64,000 nt of DNA from Tropicibacter naphthalenivorans. GTDB lineage: Bacteria; Pseudomonadota; Alphaproteobacteria; Rhodobacterales; Rhodobacteraceae. The position numbers were made by a program, and so were the translations under genes. Below the pieces are notes generated by a model. That model worked only from the letters and a program-made list of their open reading frames with translations, searched no databases and was not told the DNA's origin. How positions within the stretch are numbered: the stretch's first letter is position 1; the number at the start of each line of letters is the position of its first letter. Where the stretch lies: contig NZ_FWXX01000005.1 of the NCBI RefSeq assembly GCF_900176475.1, positions 264,187 to 328,186 of the forward strand, given 5' to 3'. Positions 41,151 to 52,404 of the stretch are shown piece after piece.

Positions 41151-42917
41151 ATGAAACCTTCGAGCAAGAAAACGGGCCTGAGGCAGGCCTTGAATTCCGT
41201 GTTCCTACGCTGTGCGGCCATCATGGCTGTCACGACAATTGTCGTGGCAGGCGTGCTGTCGGTGCAGTCCGGGCGTCTGGCCAACCAACTGGCGGTCAAA
41301 GCGGTCGGGGATCAGGCCGAAAAATCCGTCGATGCCCTCGCGGTCGAACTGGTGAAGCCGATCCGTTTTAAGGCCAGCGACAAGATCACCGAGGTCGGCC
41401 AAAACACCCTCGACATCGCGGGCGAGTCTGGTCAGGCGTTGCTGGTGATCGACGCCAGCGGTGCGGTTTTGTCCTCCTTTGGCGCGGTTGACGCGCTGGG
41501 GGGCGATTTTGCTGACATGGCGGCGCAAGCGCTGGCCGAAGGTCACCATGTCGCGGCGGAGAACGGCCTTTGGCAAGCGACGCCCGTCATGCTGTCCGCG
41601 GATGAGCCTCCAATCGGTGCCGCCGTGATCGCCTATAGCGCCGATGTGGCGCTTGCCAGTGTACGCGAGCAGAACCAAATGATCCTTATGACGGCGGTCA
41701 CGGTCTTTGTGGTGATGATGGCGATTACGGTGCTCGTGCTCAAACGTGTTCTGGGGCGTCCCTTGGCGACCATGTCCGGCGCGCTGCAAACCGTGACGGA
41801 TGGCGACTATGACAGCAAAGTGCCCATGGTCGAGCGCGCCGATGAATTTGGTGCCATTGCCCGAAATCTCGACCAGCTCGTGACCAAGCTGCATGATGGG
41901 CGCGTGGCCGAAGAGCAGCGGGTCATCCAGATGCAACTGCAATCGCGCGTCGTGGACCATCTGGGCCAAAGCCTTGATGTATTGGCCGAAGGGGTCCTTA
42001 ACCGCGACATCCACGAGGAATTCCCGGAAAACTACGAACAACTGCGTCACAACTACAATCGCGCGGTCCAGAGCCTGCGGGTCGTGATTGGCGAGGTGCG
42101 CGATGCCTCCTCGGACATTCTCGGCAACGCCGATTCCATTGCGCGCGCGTCGGATGACCTGTCGCGGCGCACGGAAACGCAGGCGGCCACCCTCGAAGAG
42201 TCCGCCGCTGCGCTCGAAGAGCTGCTCAACAGCGTGAACACCGCGGCCCAGAACGCGTCGAACGCCGATGCCGCGGCCCGAAATGCGCGCGATATTGCCC
42301 GTCAGAACGGCGAGGTCATGCACTCTGCGATCAGCGCGATGGCAGAGATTGAGAAAAGCTCGGAGCAGATCAGCGAGATCATCACCGTCATTGACGACAT
42401 CGCCTTTCAGACCAATCTCCTGGCGCTCAACGCCGGGGTCGAGGCCGCACGGGCGGGCGAATCCGGCAAAGGGTTTGCGGTGGTCGCCTCCGAAGTGCGC
42501 GGGCTTGCACAGCGCAGTGCCGAAGCGGCCCAGCAGATCAAGGATTTGATCATCGGATCCGCGGACCAGGTGCAGAACGGCGTGCAATTGGTTGAAAAGG
42601 CAGGGAAAGCCCTAGAAGAGGTGGTGGGCAAGGTTGCTGAAATCTCGGATATGGTTAGCGAAATTGCTCGCGGTGCCGGAGAGCAAGCCCAAGGTCTTGA
42701 AGAGATCAATGTCGGCATCGCCAACCTGGACCGTGTCACGCAGCAAAACGCGGCCATGGTTGAAGAGGCGACCGCCGCGGCGCATACATTGCGCGCCGAC
42801 TCTGGTGGGCTTCGGGACAAGGTTGCTCTGTTTCAGACGGACTCATCAGAGCCTGCAAGCATGGCGGCGGCCGCGCCTTCGCGCCCTGCCACTGCGGGCA
42901 AAGCAGCCGCGAGCTAA
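41151..42917 (+). CDS. Methyl-accepting chemotaxis protein
   Basis: The 588-residue receptor has an N-terminal membrane span (about 15-38), a small periplasmic domain (about 40-170), a second span (about 177-198) and a HAMP domain (about 200-255). A long coiled-coil signalling domain has the hairpin tip [40 protein letters not shown] chose the ATG at 41151 over the TTG just before it because AGGGG is well placed. It is one of three chemoreceptor-type genes here, none beside che genes. Its likely partner is the Cache-like gene upstream. Confidence 0.92.
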   Translation: MKPSSKKTGLRQALNSVFLRCAAIMAVTTIVVAGVLSVQSGRLANQLAVKAVGDQAEKSVDALAVELVKPIRFKASDKITEVGQNTLDIAGESGQALLVIDASGAVLSSFGAVDALGGDFADMAAQALAEGHHVAAENGLWQATPVMLSADEPPIGAAVIAYSADVALASVREQNQMILMTAVTVFVVMMAITVLVLKRVLGRPLATMSGALQTVTDGDYDSKVPMVERADEFGAIARNLDQLVTKLHDGRVAEEQRVIQMQLQSRVVDHLGQSLDVLAEGVLNRDIHEEFPENYEQLRHNYNRAVQSLRVVIGEVRDASSDILGNADSIARASDDLSRRTETQAATLEESAAALEELLNSVNTAAQNASNADAAARNARDIARQNGEVMHSAISAMAEIEKSSEQISEIITVIDDIAFQTNLLALNAGVEAARAGESGKGFAVVASEVRGLAQRSAEAAQQIKDLIIGSADQVQNGVQLVEKAGKALEEVVGKVAEISDMVSEIARGAGEQAQGLEEINVGIANLDRVTQQNAAMVEEATAAAHTLRADSGGLRDKVALFQTDSSEPASMAAAAPSRPATAGKAAAS

Positions 42918-42923
42918 TGCCGG

Positions 42924-43832
42924 CTATCGCAGAAATGGATCACTGCGGACTAACTTGAATATCTTTTGGCGGATCCATGCGTGCATTGGCGAATGATGAA
43001 GCCGGGTTGTCCAGACCAGCGAAATATCAAACGGCGCTGGGACCGGACAGGGCAACCGCTTCAGCCGGCCCTCCAAGCCAACTGCCAAACGGGTGGGGAC
43101 CGTGGCAACCAGATCGGTCTCCTCAATCACCAGCCCCAAACCGGCGGGGCTGGGCACCTCGACAACGGTGTTGAGTGTATGCCCGGCGTCGCTCAACTCT
43201 CGCAAATAGCGCGAGCGCCATTCATAACCGTAGGTCACGGTCACGTGGGTGCACGCCAAATAGGCCGCAAGATCAAAGGAGTCTGCGCAATATCTGGCAT
43301 CGGGGGCCACAACGCAGCTGTATTCGTCGCTCAAGAGCGTCTGACAAAAGAACTCCCCCTCTGTTGGTGTAATGGGGCCCATCAGCAAATCTGCTTTGCC
43401 GGTCTTTAACAGATTGGGTCCTTTGTTGGTCGCCGTTACAAGATGCAGCCGCAGTCCGGGCGCTTCGGCGCGCAAAGCGCGAATTACGGACGGCAAGATG
43501 ATTTGCCGTTCATAATAATTGCTCGCGATGGTCACCGTCGCCTCGGCGGTGGCTGGATCAAAAGCATCCGGCATGGCCATCTGCACAAACGCATCCAGCA
43601 TCTCTGTCGCTTGGGCCGCAAGCTGATCGCAACGCTGGGTCGGCATAACGCGCCCGCTTTGGCGGTAAAACAACGGATCATCAAAGGCTTTGCGGAGCTT
43701 GTCGATGGTATAGCTGACCGCTGACTGGTTCACCTCCAACTGCGCCGCCGCGGCCGTGAAAGATCGCAAATCGTAGACCAATTTCAGCGTCCGTAGGGCT
43801 GCAAAATCAAGGTTCAGGGGCAGGGGGGGCAT
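42924..43832 (-). CDS. LysR family transcriptional regulator
   Basis: The 302-residue protein has a LysR helix-turn-helix at residues 8-65 (LRTLKLVYDLRSFTAAAAQLEVNQSAVSY) and a substrate-binding co-inducer domain from about 95 onward. The start at 43832 has GGAG. It is divergent from the cytochrome P450 gene with 104 bases between starts, the classic arrangement of a LysR regulator controlling the neighbour. The effector is unknown. Confidence 0.92.
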   Translation of the reverse strand: MPPLPLNLDFAALRTLKLVYDLRSFTAAAAQLEVNQSAVSYTIDKLRKAFDDPLFYRQSGRVMPTQRCDQLAAQATEMLDAFVQMAMPDAFDPATAEATVTIASNYYERQIILPSVIRALRAEAPGLRLHLVTATNKGPNLLKTGKADLLMGPITPTEGEFFCQTLLSDEYSCVVAPDARYCADSFDLAAYLACTHVTVTYGYEWRSRYLRELSDAGHTLNTVVEVPSPAGLGLVIEETDLVATVPTRLAVGLEGRLKRLPCPVPAPFDISLVWTTRLHHSPMHAWIRQKIFKLVRSDPFLR

Positions 43833-43859
43833 TGGCGCTCCATACGGGAAATTGATAAC

Positions 43860-43878
43860 TTCGATCAGCTACATCGAA
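43860..43878. promoter_or_regulatory. Inverted repeat in the LysR/P450 intergenic region
   Basis: TTCGAT, seven bases, ATCGAA is a perfect 6-base inverted repeat in the divergent promoter region. It is a candidate LysR operator, although it does not show the standard symmetric T-N11-A form. Confidence 0.4.
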
Positions 43879-43936
43879 TTGTTGCATGGTTGCTAATCCA
43901 GTATCAACAGGCCAGCACAAAGGGGAGGAGAGCACC

Positions 43937-45112
43937 ATGCCGCTAGCGCCAGTGAACGAGGACGTGACCGTCCATCAATTGATCGACACACCGTACACAT
44001 TTTACAAACAGGCGCGGGCGAACACACCGGTGGTGACGCTGCCGTCGGTCAAACGGACCCTGCTGACCAAGGCGGTCGATTGCCGCTACGTCAAAGATAA
44101 CCCACAGCTTTTCAGCTCCAACGATCCCTCGACCCCGATGGAAAAGGCGTTTGAAGCGCATACCTTGATGCGCAAGGATGGCGCAGAGCATATGGCCGAG
44201 CGCAACGCGATGATGCCGACCTTTGCGCCCAAAAACCTCAAGGGGATCTGGGGGCCGATGTATGAAAAATACGCCGAGGAGTATCTGGATCGGCTACCCA
44301 AGGACGAAGTGATTGACCTGTTTCCGCTGCTCGCCGGGCCTTTGGCGGCGCGGATCTTGGCGGAAACCATGGGGATGCCCGACGCCAGTGACGAGGACAT
44401 GCAGCACTGGTCGCAGGCTCTGATCGACGGGGCGGGCAACTTTGGCTGGTTCGATGAGCCGTTTGTGCGTGTCGCCAAAGCCAACGTCGCAATGAACGCC
44501 AACATTGAGGCCAACGCAGACCGTCTGCGCGCCGAGCCGGATCAATCGGCCCTGTCGGTGATGATCCACGCGGAAAACCCCATCCCGTGGAGCCAGATTG
44601 TCGCGAATATCAAGATCGCCATCGGCGGCGGGATTAACGAACCGCGCGATGCGGCGTTAACGATCCTTTACGGGCTGTTGACCAACCCCGACCAACTTGA
44701 GGAAATCAAGGCCTCGGGCAACTGGTCCGCCGCGTTCGAAGAGGGGGTGCGCTGGGTTGCGCCGATCCAGGTGTCCAGCCGTCTTGTGCTCGAAGACACG
44801 CAGATCCGCGATTATGACATCCCCAAGGGTACGGTTGTGATGACCTGTCAGGCCAGCGCCAACCACGATGAGGACGTTTTCGAAGACGGCCATCTTTACA
44901 ATGCGCTGCGAAAATCCGCGCCGCATCAAAGCTTTGGCTCGGGGCCGCATCACTGCATGGGCACCCATATGGCGCGGATGATGGTGGGGCGGATGCTGCT
45001 GCCGATGATCTTTGACAAGTTCCCGAACATGCGGCTGGTCGACCCGGAGACCGTGGTGTGGAAGGGCTTTGGCTTTCGCGGACCGCTGAACCTGCCTGTC
45101 AGGCTGACATAA
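43937..45112 (+). CDS. Cytochrome P450
   Basis: The 391-residue monooxygenase-type protein has the heme-binding loop FGSGPHHCMG with Cys340 as thiolate ligand, and the lead-in of bacterial soluble P450s. The I-helix motif reads AIGGGINEPRDA where most P450s have an acidic residue followed by Thr; here Glu is followed by Pro, so the usual oxygen-activating Thr appears to be missing. No ferredoxin or reductase gene is nearby. The start at 43937 has a strong GGGGAGGAG site. A LysR gene is divergent. The substrate is unknown. Confidence 0.9.
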   Translation: MPLAPVNEDVTVHQLIDTPYTFYKQARANTPVVTLPSVKRTLLTKAVDCRYVKDNPQLFSSNDPSTPMEKAFEAHTLMRKDGAEHMAERNAMMPTFAPKNLKGIWGPMYEKYAEEYLDRLPKDEVIDLFPLLAGPLAARILAETMGMPDASDEDMQHWSQALIDGAGNFGWFDEPFVRVAKANVAMNANIEANADRLRAEPDQSALSVMIHAENPIPWSQIVANIKIAIGGGINEPRDAALTILYGLLTNPDQLEEIKASGNWSAAFEEGVRWVAPIQVSSRLVLEDTQIRDYDIPKGTVVMTCQASANHDEDVFEDGHLYNALRKSAPHQSFGSGPHHCMGTHMARMMVGRMLLPMIFDKFPNMRLVDPETVVWKGFGFRGPLNLPVRLT

Positions 45113-45117
45113 GAAAA

Positions 45118-45147
45118 GGGGCCGCATAAACAGCGGCCCCTTCATTT
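45118..45147. terminator. Shared terminator between P450 and katG
   Basis: GGGGCCGC pairs with GCGGCCCC across seven bases, followed by TTCATTTTTG on the plus strand. Both convergent genes end within 20 bases, so it probably serves both; on the minus strand the hairpin is followed by TTTTCTTATG. Confidence 0.85.
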
Positions 45148-45157
45148 TTGTTAAGGA

Positions 45158-47458
<2,301 letters not shown>

Positions 47459-47494
47459 CTATTTTCAGATTGCAATGATAGGTTGGGGTTATCG

Positions 47495-48139
47495 CTAATG
47501 GCCAGTGAGATAGGCGCAGACAACCGCCGCAGCGCGTACCCCGTCGATCAGGCGCACCTGCGTGACGCCTTTGGCGCGGGCGCTGATCTCTGTCATGCCG
47601 CCACAGCCAAGGGCGACGGTTTGCACCTGATCCTCGGTTTCGGCGGCGACGACTTCGTCCAGCACGCGGGATGTGGCGGCGTCGGGGTCTTGTTCCAAAG
47701 CCAAAACAGGCACTTCGGAGGCGCGGACCTTGGCCAGTTGCCCGCCAAGGCCGTAGGCCTGCACGTTGGATTGCAGGATCGGCACCGCGACGCCCATGGT
47801 CGTCACCACGGAAAAGTGGTCAGAGGCCAGCGCCGCCATGTGGTAGGCCGCCTGGCCGATGCCGATCACGGGGCAGGCGGCCAGCGCGCGGGCCTGCGGC
47901 AGGGCGGTGTCGTCGAAACAGGCGATGATGATCGCCTCGGCCCCTTGATCGCTGGCCTTTTGCACCAGTTTGAGCAGGGGGCCGGTGGCGGCCTCGCCAT
48001 CCTCGGCCCCTTGGATCGAGGGCGGACCGTCGTGGGAGGTCCAGCCTTCGAACGTGGCCCCCGGCGCTGCTTGGCGCGCGCTGCGCAGCATGGCTTCGGT
48101 CATGGACACCGTGCTGTTGGGGTTAATCAGAACGATCAT
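47495..48139 (-). CDS. Aspartate/glutamate/hydantoin racemase family protein
   Basis: The 214-residue protein opens IVLINPNSTVSMTEAML and has the two active-site cysteines of the family, in IIIACFDDTAL and VALGCGGMTE. Members racemise aspartate, glutamate, hydantoins or allantoin without cofactor. The start resembles the HyuE/hydantoin-racemase and allantoin-racemase group. It overlaps the upstream permease gene by 4 bases (ATGA), so it is the last gene of the ABC-transporter operon and probably acts on the imported compound. Confidence 0.82.
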   Translation of the reverse strand: MIVLINPNSTVSMTEAMLRSARQAAPGATFEGWTSHDGPPSIQGAEDGEAATGPLLKLVQKASDQGAEAIIIACFDDTALPQARALAACPVIGIGQAAYHMAALASDHFSVVTTMGVAVPILQSNVQAYGLGGQLAKVRASEVPVLALEQDPDAATSRVLDEVVAAETEDQVQTVALGCGGMTEISARAKGVTQVRLIDGVRAAAVVCAYLTGH

Positions 48140-48975
48140 ACCAAACCGCTTCCCGCGTCAGAGCCCACCTTGGCCTTGCGCCGCGCGCCCCACAGGGCGA
48201 TGCACAGGAACACGCCGATGATGACCAACGAAAAGGCCGTGGTCAGCGTGCCCAAGGCGTACAGCACCGGGGTCGTGACGTTGGTCGTCATGCCGAAAAT
48301 CTCCAGCGGCAGGGTGTTGTAGCTGCCCGAGGTCAGCAGGGTGCGGGCGAACTCGTCATAGGACAGCGTGAACCCGAACAGCGCGACGCCAATCAGCGAG
48401 GGTGCAATGATCGGCAGGACCACGTGGCGCAGCGTCTGCCACGGGGTTGCGCCCAGATCGCGCGCCGCTTCCTCGTAGCTTTTGTCGAACCGGTTGAAGA
48501 CGGCGAACATGATCAGCAGGCCAAAGGGCAGGGTCCAGGTCAGCTGCGCGCCATAGCCCGAGGTCGCCCAATGCACGTCAAGACCGCCTTGGGAAAACAT
48601 CAGACCCACGCCGAGCGAGATCAGGATCGAGGGGATCACCAGCGAGGTAATGATGAGGTAAAACAACACGCTAGAGCCGGGAAAACGCTTGCGGAACGCC
48701 AGCCCCCCCATGACCGACACGACCACGGTGGTGACCATGACCATCAGCCCCAGCATAAAGCTGCGCCGGAAGCTGCCCCAGATGTCGCCCACCGCTTGCT
48801 TTTCGAACAGATCGCGGAACCAGTGCAGGGAGGTGCCTTGCATGGGGAAGGTCAGACCGCCGCCCGGCCCTTGGAAGGACAGGATGCCGATGGTGATGGT
48901 GGGGCCGTAAAGGAACAGCATGAACAGGGTGAAAAACCCGGCAAGCACGTAGAATGAACGCGGACGCGGTTCCAT
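48136..48975 (-). CDS. ABC transporter permease, PotC-like
   Basis: The 279-residue inner-membrane protein has about six spans and the EAA coupling loop SYEEAARDLGATPWQTLRHVVLP. It matches the PotC branch of polyamine/opine-type importers. It starts 2 bases after the stop of the PotB-like gene, with AGGA upstream, and overlaps the racemase by 4 bases. Substrate specificity is not shown by the permease. Confidence 0.9.
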   Translation of the reverse strand: MEPRPRSFYVLAGFFTLFMLFLYGPTITIGILSFQGPGGGLTFPMQGTSLHWFRDLFEKQAVGDIWGSFRRSFMLGLMVMVTTVVVSVMGGLAFRKRFPGSSVLFYLIITSLVIPSILISLGVGLMFSQGGLDVHWATSGYGAQLTWTLPFGLLIMFAVFNRFDKSYEEAARDLGATPWQTLRHVVLPIIAPSLIGVALFGFTLSYDEFARTLLTSGSYNTLPLEIFGMTTNVTTPVLYALGTLTTAFSLVIIGVFLCIALWGARRKAKVGSDAGSGLV

Positions 48976-48977
48976 GA

Positions 48978-49841
48978 TTACAGTTCCTTTCGGATGTCGA
49001 CAAAGCGCAGCAGGATGCCGATGGTCAGCAAGACGGTCAGCAGCAGCACAACGGCGGTCGCGGCGGCAGAGGGGTAGTTGAGCAGCGCAATATCGTTGGA
49101 AATCAAGCGCCCGACGTTGGCGGACTGGCTGCCGGACATAAAGCGCACGGTGATGAAATCGCCCATGACCAGCGCCACGACAAAGATCGTGCCGATCATC
49201 ATCCCCGGCTTGGTCAGCGGGATGATCACGTTCCACAGGATCTGCGCGCCGTTTGCGCCCGCGTCCCGCGCCGCCTCGATCAAGGACCGGTCAATGCGCA
49301 TCATGGTGTTGAAGATCGGCACAACCATGAACAGCGTGTAAAGATGGACAAAGGCCAGCACTACGGCGAAATCACTGAACAGCAGCCATTCCAGCGGCTC
49401 GTCAATGACGCCCCAGCTCAGCAGCGCCGAGTTCGCGATGCCGTTGCGACCCAGAAAGGGAATCCAAGAGATCATCCGAATGATGTTCGAGGTCCAAAAC
49501 GGGATCGTACACAGCAGGAACAGCGCAATCTGCCAGGTCTGCGTGCGCACGTGGAACGCCAGGAAATACGCCACCGTAAAGCCGATCAGCAGGGTCATCG
49601 CCCAGGTGATCGCGGCGTATTTAAAGGTGTTGAGAAAGACTTTGTAGGTGACGGGCGAGCCAAAGAGGAACTCGTAGTTCTCCCACGTGAACGCCGGAAT
49701 GATCGAGAATTCGGTGGCCTGCCAAAAGCTGACCACGACGATCAGGATAATCGGCAACACCAGAAAGAACGCCAGCACCAGCGTCAGCGGGGTCGCCAAC
49801 AGCCAGCCGCTTAGGGCTTTGTTGCGCAATAGGTTTTCCAT
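48978..49841 (-). CDS. ABC transporter permease, PotB-like
   Basis: The 287-residue inner-membrane protein has about six spans and the coupling loop SLIEAARDAGANGAQILWNVIIPL. It pairs with the PotC-like permease. I chose the start at 49841; the in-frame extension to 50093 overlaps the binding-protein gene and encodes a Pro-rich stretch unlike a permease start. The gap to the binding-protein gene is 56 bases. Confidence 0.9.
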   Translation of the reverse strand: MENLLRNKALSGWLLATPLTLVLAFFLVLPIILIVVVSFWQATEFSIIPAFTWENYEFLFGSPVTYKVFLNTFKYAAITWAMTLLIGFTVAYFLAFHVRTQTWQIALFLLCTIPFWTSNIIRMISWIPFLGRNGIANSALLSWGVIDEPLEWLLFSDFAVVLAFVHLYTLFMVVPIFNTMMRIDRSLIEAARDAGANGAQILWNVIIPLTKPGMMIGTIFVVALVMGDFITVRFMSGSQSANVGRLISNDIALLNYPSAAATAVVLLLTVLLTIGILLRFVDIRKEL

Positions 49842-49897
49842 GGGGCTCGCTTGTCTTTTAGGGGGTGGGGGCGCGATGAACGCACCCCCGTTTGGCA

Positions 49898-51157
49898 TCA
49901 GGACGCGATGAACTCGTTCCACTTGCGGTTCATGTACATGTTCTCGTCCATGACCGAGTTCCAGCAGGCCACAGAGCCCATGCGGTCGTAGAACGAGCCG
50001 CCATCGCGCACGTCGCCCGCTTGCGCCAGCGGATCGCCGAAGGGCGAGGTGATGACGTCGGTGGCCGGCTTGCCTTCGAACCAGTAGCCCCATTCGTTTT
50101 CGGACATGTAGGTCTTGGAGGTTTCCGGAACCGCCGAGTAGTAGCCCTGACGCATCAGGAAGCCGCCGACCCAGCCGTCGAGGTACCAGTTGATGTACTC
50201 ATAGGCCGCGTCACGCTCGAGCCCGGTCAGGGCTGCGGACAGGCCGATGCCGCCACCCCAGCTGCGGTAGCCTTCTTCCAGCGGCTGGTAGACGCATTCG
50301 ATGCCCTTGGATTTGACGGCGGTGATCGCGGGCGACCACATGGACTGGATCACCACTTCGCCCGACGCCATCAGGTTGACGCTTTCGTCGAAGGACTTCC
50401 AGAAGGCGCGGAACTGGCCGTTCTTCTTGGCTTCGGTGAAGATGCCGATGGTCATATCGATCTCTTCGCGGGTCATGTTGCCCTTGTCGGGGTAGGTGTA
50501 CTCGCCCATGGATTCCACGACCATCGCCATGTCCATGATACCGATCGAGGAAATGTCGAGGATAGAGGCTTTGCCCTTGAATTCGGGGTTCAGCAGCTCG
50601 GACCAGTTCTTGATCGGGCGGCCAATCAGGTCGGGGCGGATGCCCAGCGTGTCGGCGTTGTAGATCGTCGGGATCAGGGTCATCCAGCCGGATTCTTCCT
50701 GAACAAAGTCCTTACCGTCCGGACCAGAGGTAAAGCCAACGGTGTGCGGCGCGGTGCCCTGTGCGATCTCGCTGTCGGGGGTCAGTTTACCATTGCGGAA
50801 GATGCCCACGATCTTGTCGTAGTTCTTGATCTTCGAGGTGTCCATCGCCTGCAAGTTGCCGGTCGGCCAGACTTTTTTACAGATCCAGTACTCGATGTCG
50901 GCAATGTCAAAGCTGTTGGGCTGGGTCGCCGCGCGCTGGGTGACGCTGTCGGAATCCAGCGCGGTCATCTCAAGGTTAAAGCCAAGGTCTTCCTTAACCT
51001 TTTGCGCGACCTCGTTGAGGTTGGACACGCCGGTGCCGAACTGGCGCAGAGTGACGTCCTTGATGTTCTGCGCCCAGATCATCGGTGCGCCAAGGGTGCT
51101 GCCCGCGGCGAAAGCGGCGCCGCCTTTGAGCAGGTTACGGCGGTTGATTTTGGTCAT
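49898..51157 (-). CDS. Periplasmic substrate-binding protein of the ABC transporter, PotD-like
   Basis: The 419-residue protein begins INRRNLLKGGAAFAAG, a twin-arginine signal, and the mature part resembles PotD/PotF-type binding proteins, with segments such as SFDIADIEYWICKK and SWGGGIGLSAALTG. Residues lining a binding site cannot be matched to polyamine ligands by eye, so the substrate is open. The start at 51157 has GGAG. It lies between the ATPase and permease genes. Confidence 0.87.
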   Translation of the reverse strand: MTKINRRNLLKGGAAFAAGSTLGAPMIWAQNIKDVTLRQFGTGVSNLNEVAQKVKEDLGFNLEMTALDSDSVTQRAATQPNSFDIADIEYWICKKVWPTGNLQAMDTSKIKNYDKIVGIFRNGKLTPDSEIAQGTAPHTVGFTSGPDGKDFVQEESGWMTLIPTIYNADTLGIRPDLIGRPIKNWSELLNPEFKGKASILDISSIGIMDMAMVVESMGEYTYPDKGNMTREEIDMTIGIFTEAKKNGQFRAFWKSFDESVNLMASGEVVIQSMWSPAITAVKSKGIECVYQPLEEGYRSWGGGIGLSAALTGLERDAAYEYINWYLDGWVGGFLMRQGYYSAVPETSKTYMSENEWGYWFEGKPATDVITSPFGDPLAQAGDVRDGGSFYDRMGSVACWNSVMDENMYMNRKWNEFIAS

Positions 51158-51190
51158 GTCTTCTCTCCGTGTTGGTATTGCTTTTAGGTT

Positions 51191-52171
51191 TTAGTTGATC
51201 AGCCGGTGCAGGCTGTCTTGCGCCCAGGTCAGTCCGACGGTGTCGCCGGGTGCCTTGGGATTCTCGAAAAACTCGGCGTCCTTGATGACGGCGGTGATCT
51301 CTTGGTCGCCAATCGCGCGGGTGGTGACGCTGACGTGGGTGCCTTGGTATTCGACGGCCGTCACGGCGGCCTCGAGTTGACCCTGATCGGCCAGACCGAC
51401 GGCATCGGTGCGAATGGCGAAATGGCCTTCGGGCAGGGCGATGACGTTGTGCCCGCCCATGAAACGCGCCACGAATTCGGTTTTCGGCGCGTTGAACACG
51501 TCGCGCGCCGGGCCAGCCTGTTCGATCACCGCGTTGTTCATGACGACGATCTCATCGGCCAGCGCGAGCGCTTCGTCCTGACCGTGGGTCACGTGCAAAA
51601 AGCTGATCCCGAGTTCCTGTTGCAGCTTGCGCAGCTCGGTGCGCATCCGAATGCGCAGAAAGGGGTCGAGCGCCGACAGGGGCTCATCTAACAGCAGAAC
51701 CTGCGGGCGGGTGATCAGCGCACGGGCGAGCGCAACACGCTGCTGTTGACCGCCCGAAAGCTGGTCGGGCAGGCGGTCGGCCAGCTTGGACAGGTCCACC
51801 AGTTCAAGCATCTCGGCAGCGGCCTTGCGGCGGGTCGCGGCGTCCACGCCCTTCATCTTTTGCGAAAAGGCGACGTTGTCCAGAACCGTCAGGTGCGGGA
51901 ACAGCGCATAGCTCTGGAACATCATCGCGGTGCCGCGCTTGGCCGGAGGAAGGTGGGAAATATCTCTCCCTCCCAATAGGATAGATCCGTCAGACACGCT
52001 TTCGTGCCCGGCGATCATCCGCAGCGTCGACGACTTGCCGCAGCCCGACGGGCCCAGCAGGCAGGTGTAGCTGGCGGGGCGGAAATGGTGGTTGATGGCG
52101 TCCACCGCGACGGTCTTTCCGTAGCGCTTGGTCACGCCCACCAACTCGAGATCTTTGGAAATGTCGGTCAT
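51191..52171 (-). CDS. ABC transporter ATP-binding protein, PotA-like
   Basis: The 326-residue ATPase has Walker A GPSGCGKSS, the Q-loop MFQSYALFPHL, the signature LSGGQQQR and Walker B LLLDEPLSALDP, followed by a C-terminal TOBE-like domain (about 255-325). It is the first gene of the operon. The start at 52171 has a GGGA site; the longer frame has no such site. It is divergent from the GntR gene, with a 233-base control region. Confidence 0.93.
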   Translation of the reverse strand: MTDISKDLELVGVTKRYGKTVAVDAINHHFRPASYTCLLGPSGCGKSSTLRMIAGHESVSDGSILLGGRDISHLPPAKRGTAMMFQSYALFPHLTVLDNVAFSQKMKGVDAATRRKAAAEMLELVDLSKLADRLPDQLSGGQQQRVALARALITRPQVLLLDEPLSALDPFLRIRMRTELRKLQQELGISFLHVTHGQDEALALADEIVVMNNAVIEQAGPARDVFNAPKTEFVARFMGGHNVIALPEGHFAIRTDAVGLADQGQLEAAVTAVEYQGTHVSVTTRAIGDQEITAVIKDAEFFENPKAPGDTVGLTWAQDSLHRLIN

Positions 52172-52311
52172 GGTGTCCCTTTCGTTAACCTGACCGGACC
52201 CCACGTCGGGGGCCTCGCGCAATGATGGACTGAACGACAAGGGGGGGGGATTTTTTCGTTGCTCAATCTTTGGGCGAAAAAAATTCAAAATGCCCGATAA
52301 TTGCACGCATC

Positions 52312-52323
52312 ATTGTATACAAT
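52312..52323. promoter_or_regulatory. Perfect palindromic operator for the GntR/FCD regulator
   Basis: ATTGTATACAAT is a perfect 12-base palindrome in the gap between the divergent ABC operon and GntR gene. It lies 141 bases upstream of the ATPase start and 81 before the regulator start. Palindromes centred on GTATAC are well known targets of FCD-type GntR regulators. Confidence 0.72.
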
Positions 52324-52404
52324 CATGTCGGCAATCGACTCGCTCTTGAGTCGCGCGGGCTTTGGTGTTCCGTTGAAGACAGAAGGCAGACGGGTAGGTG
52401 GAGT

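Noticed and set aside
47477..47493. OxyR-like half-site upstream of katG.
   Set aside because: GATAG and TTATC fit only loosely, the second half is absent, and no oxyR gene is nearby.
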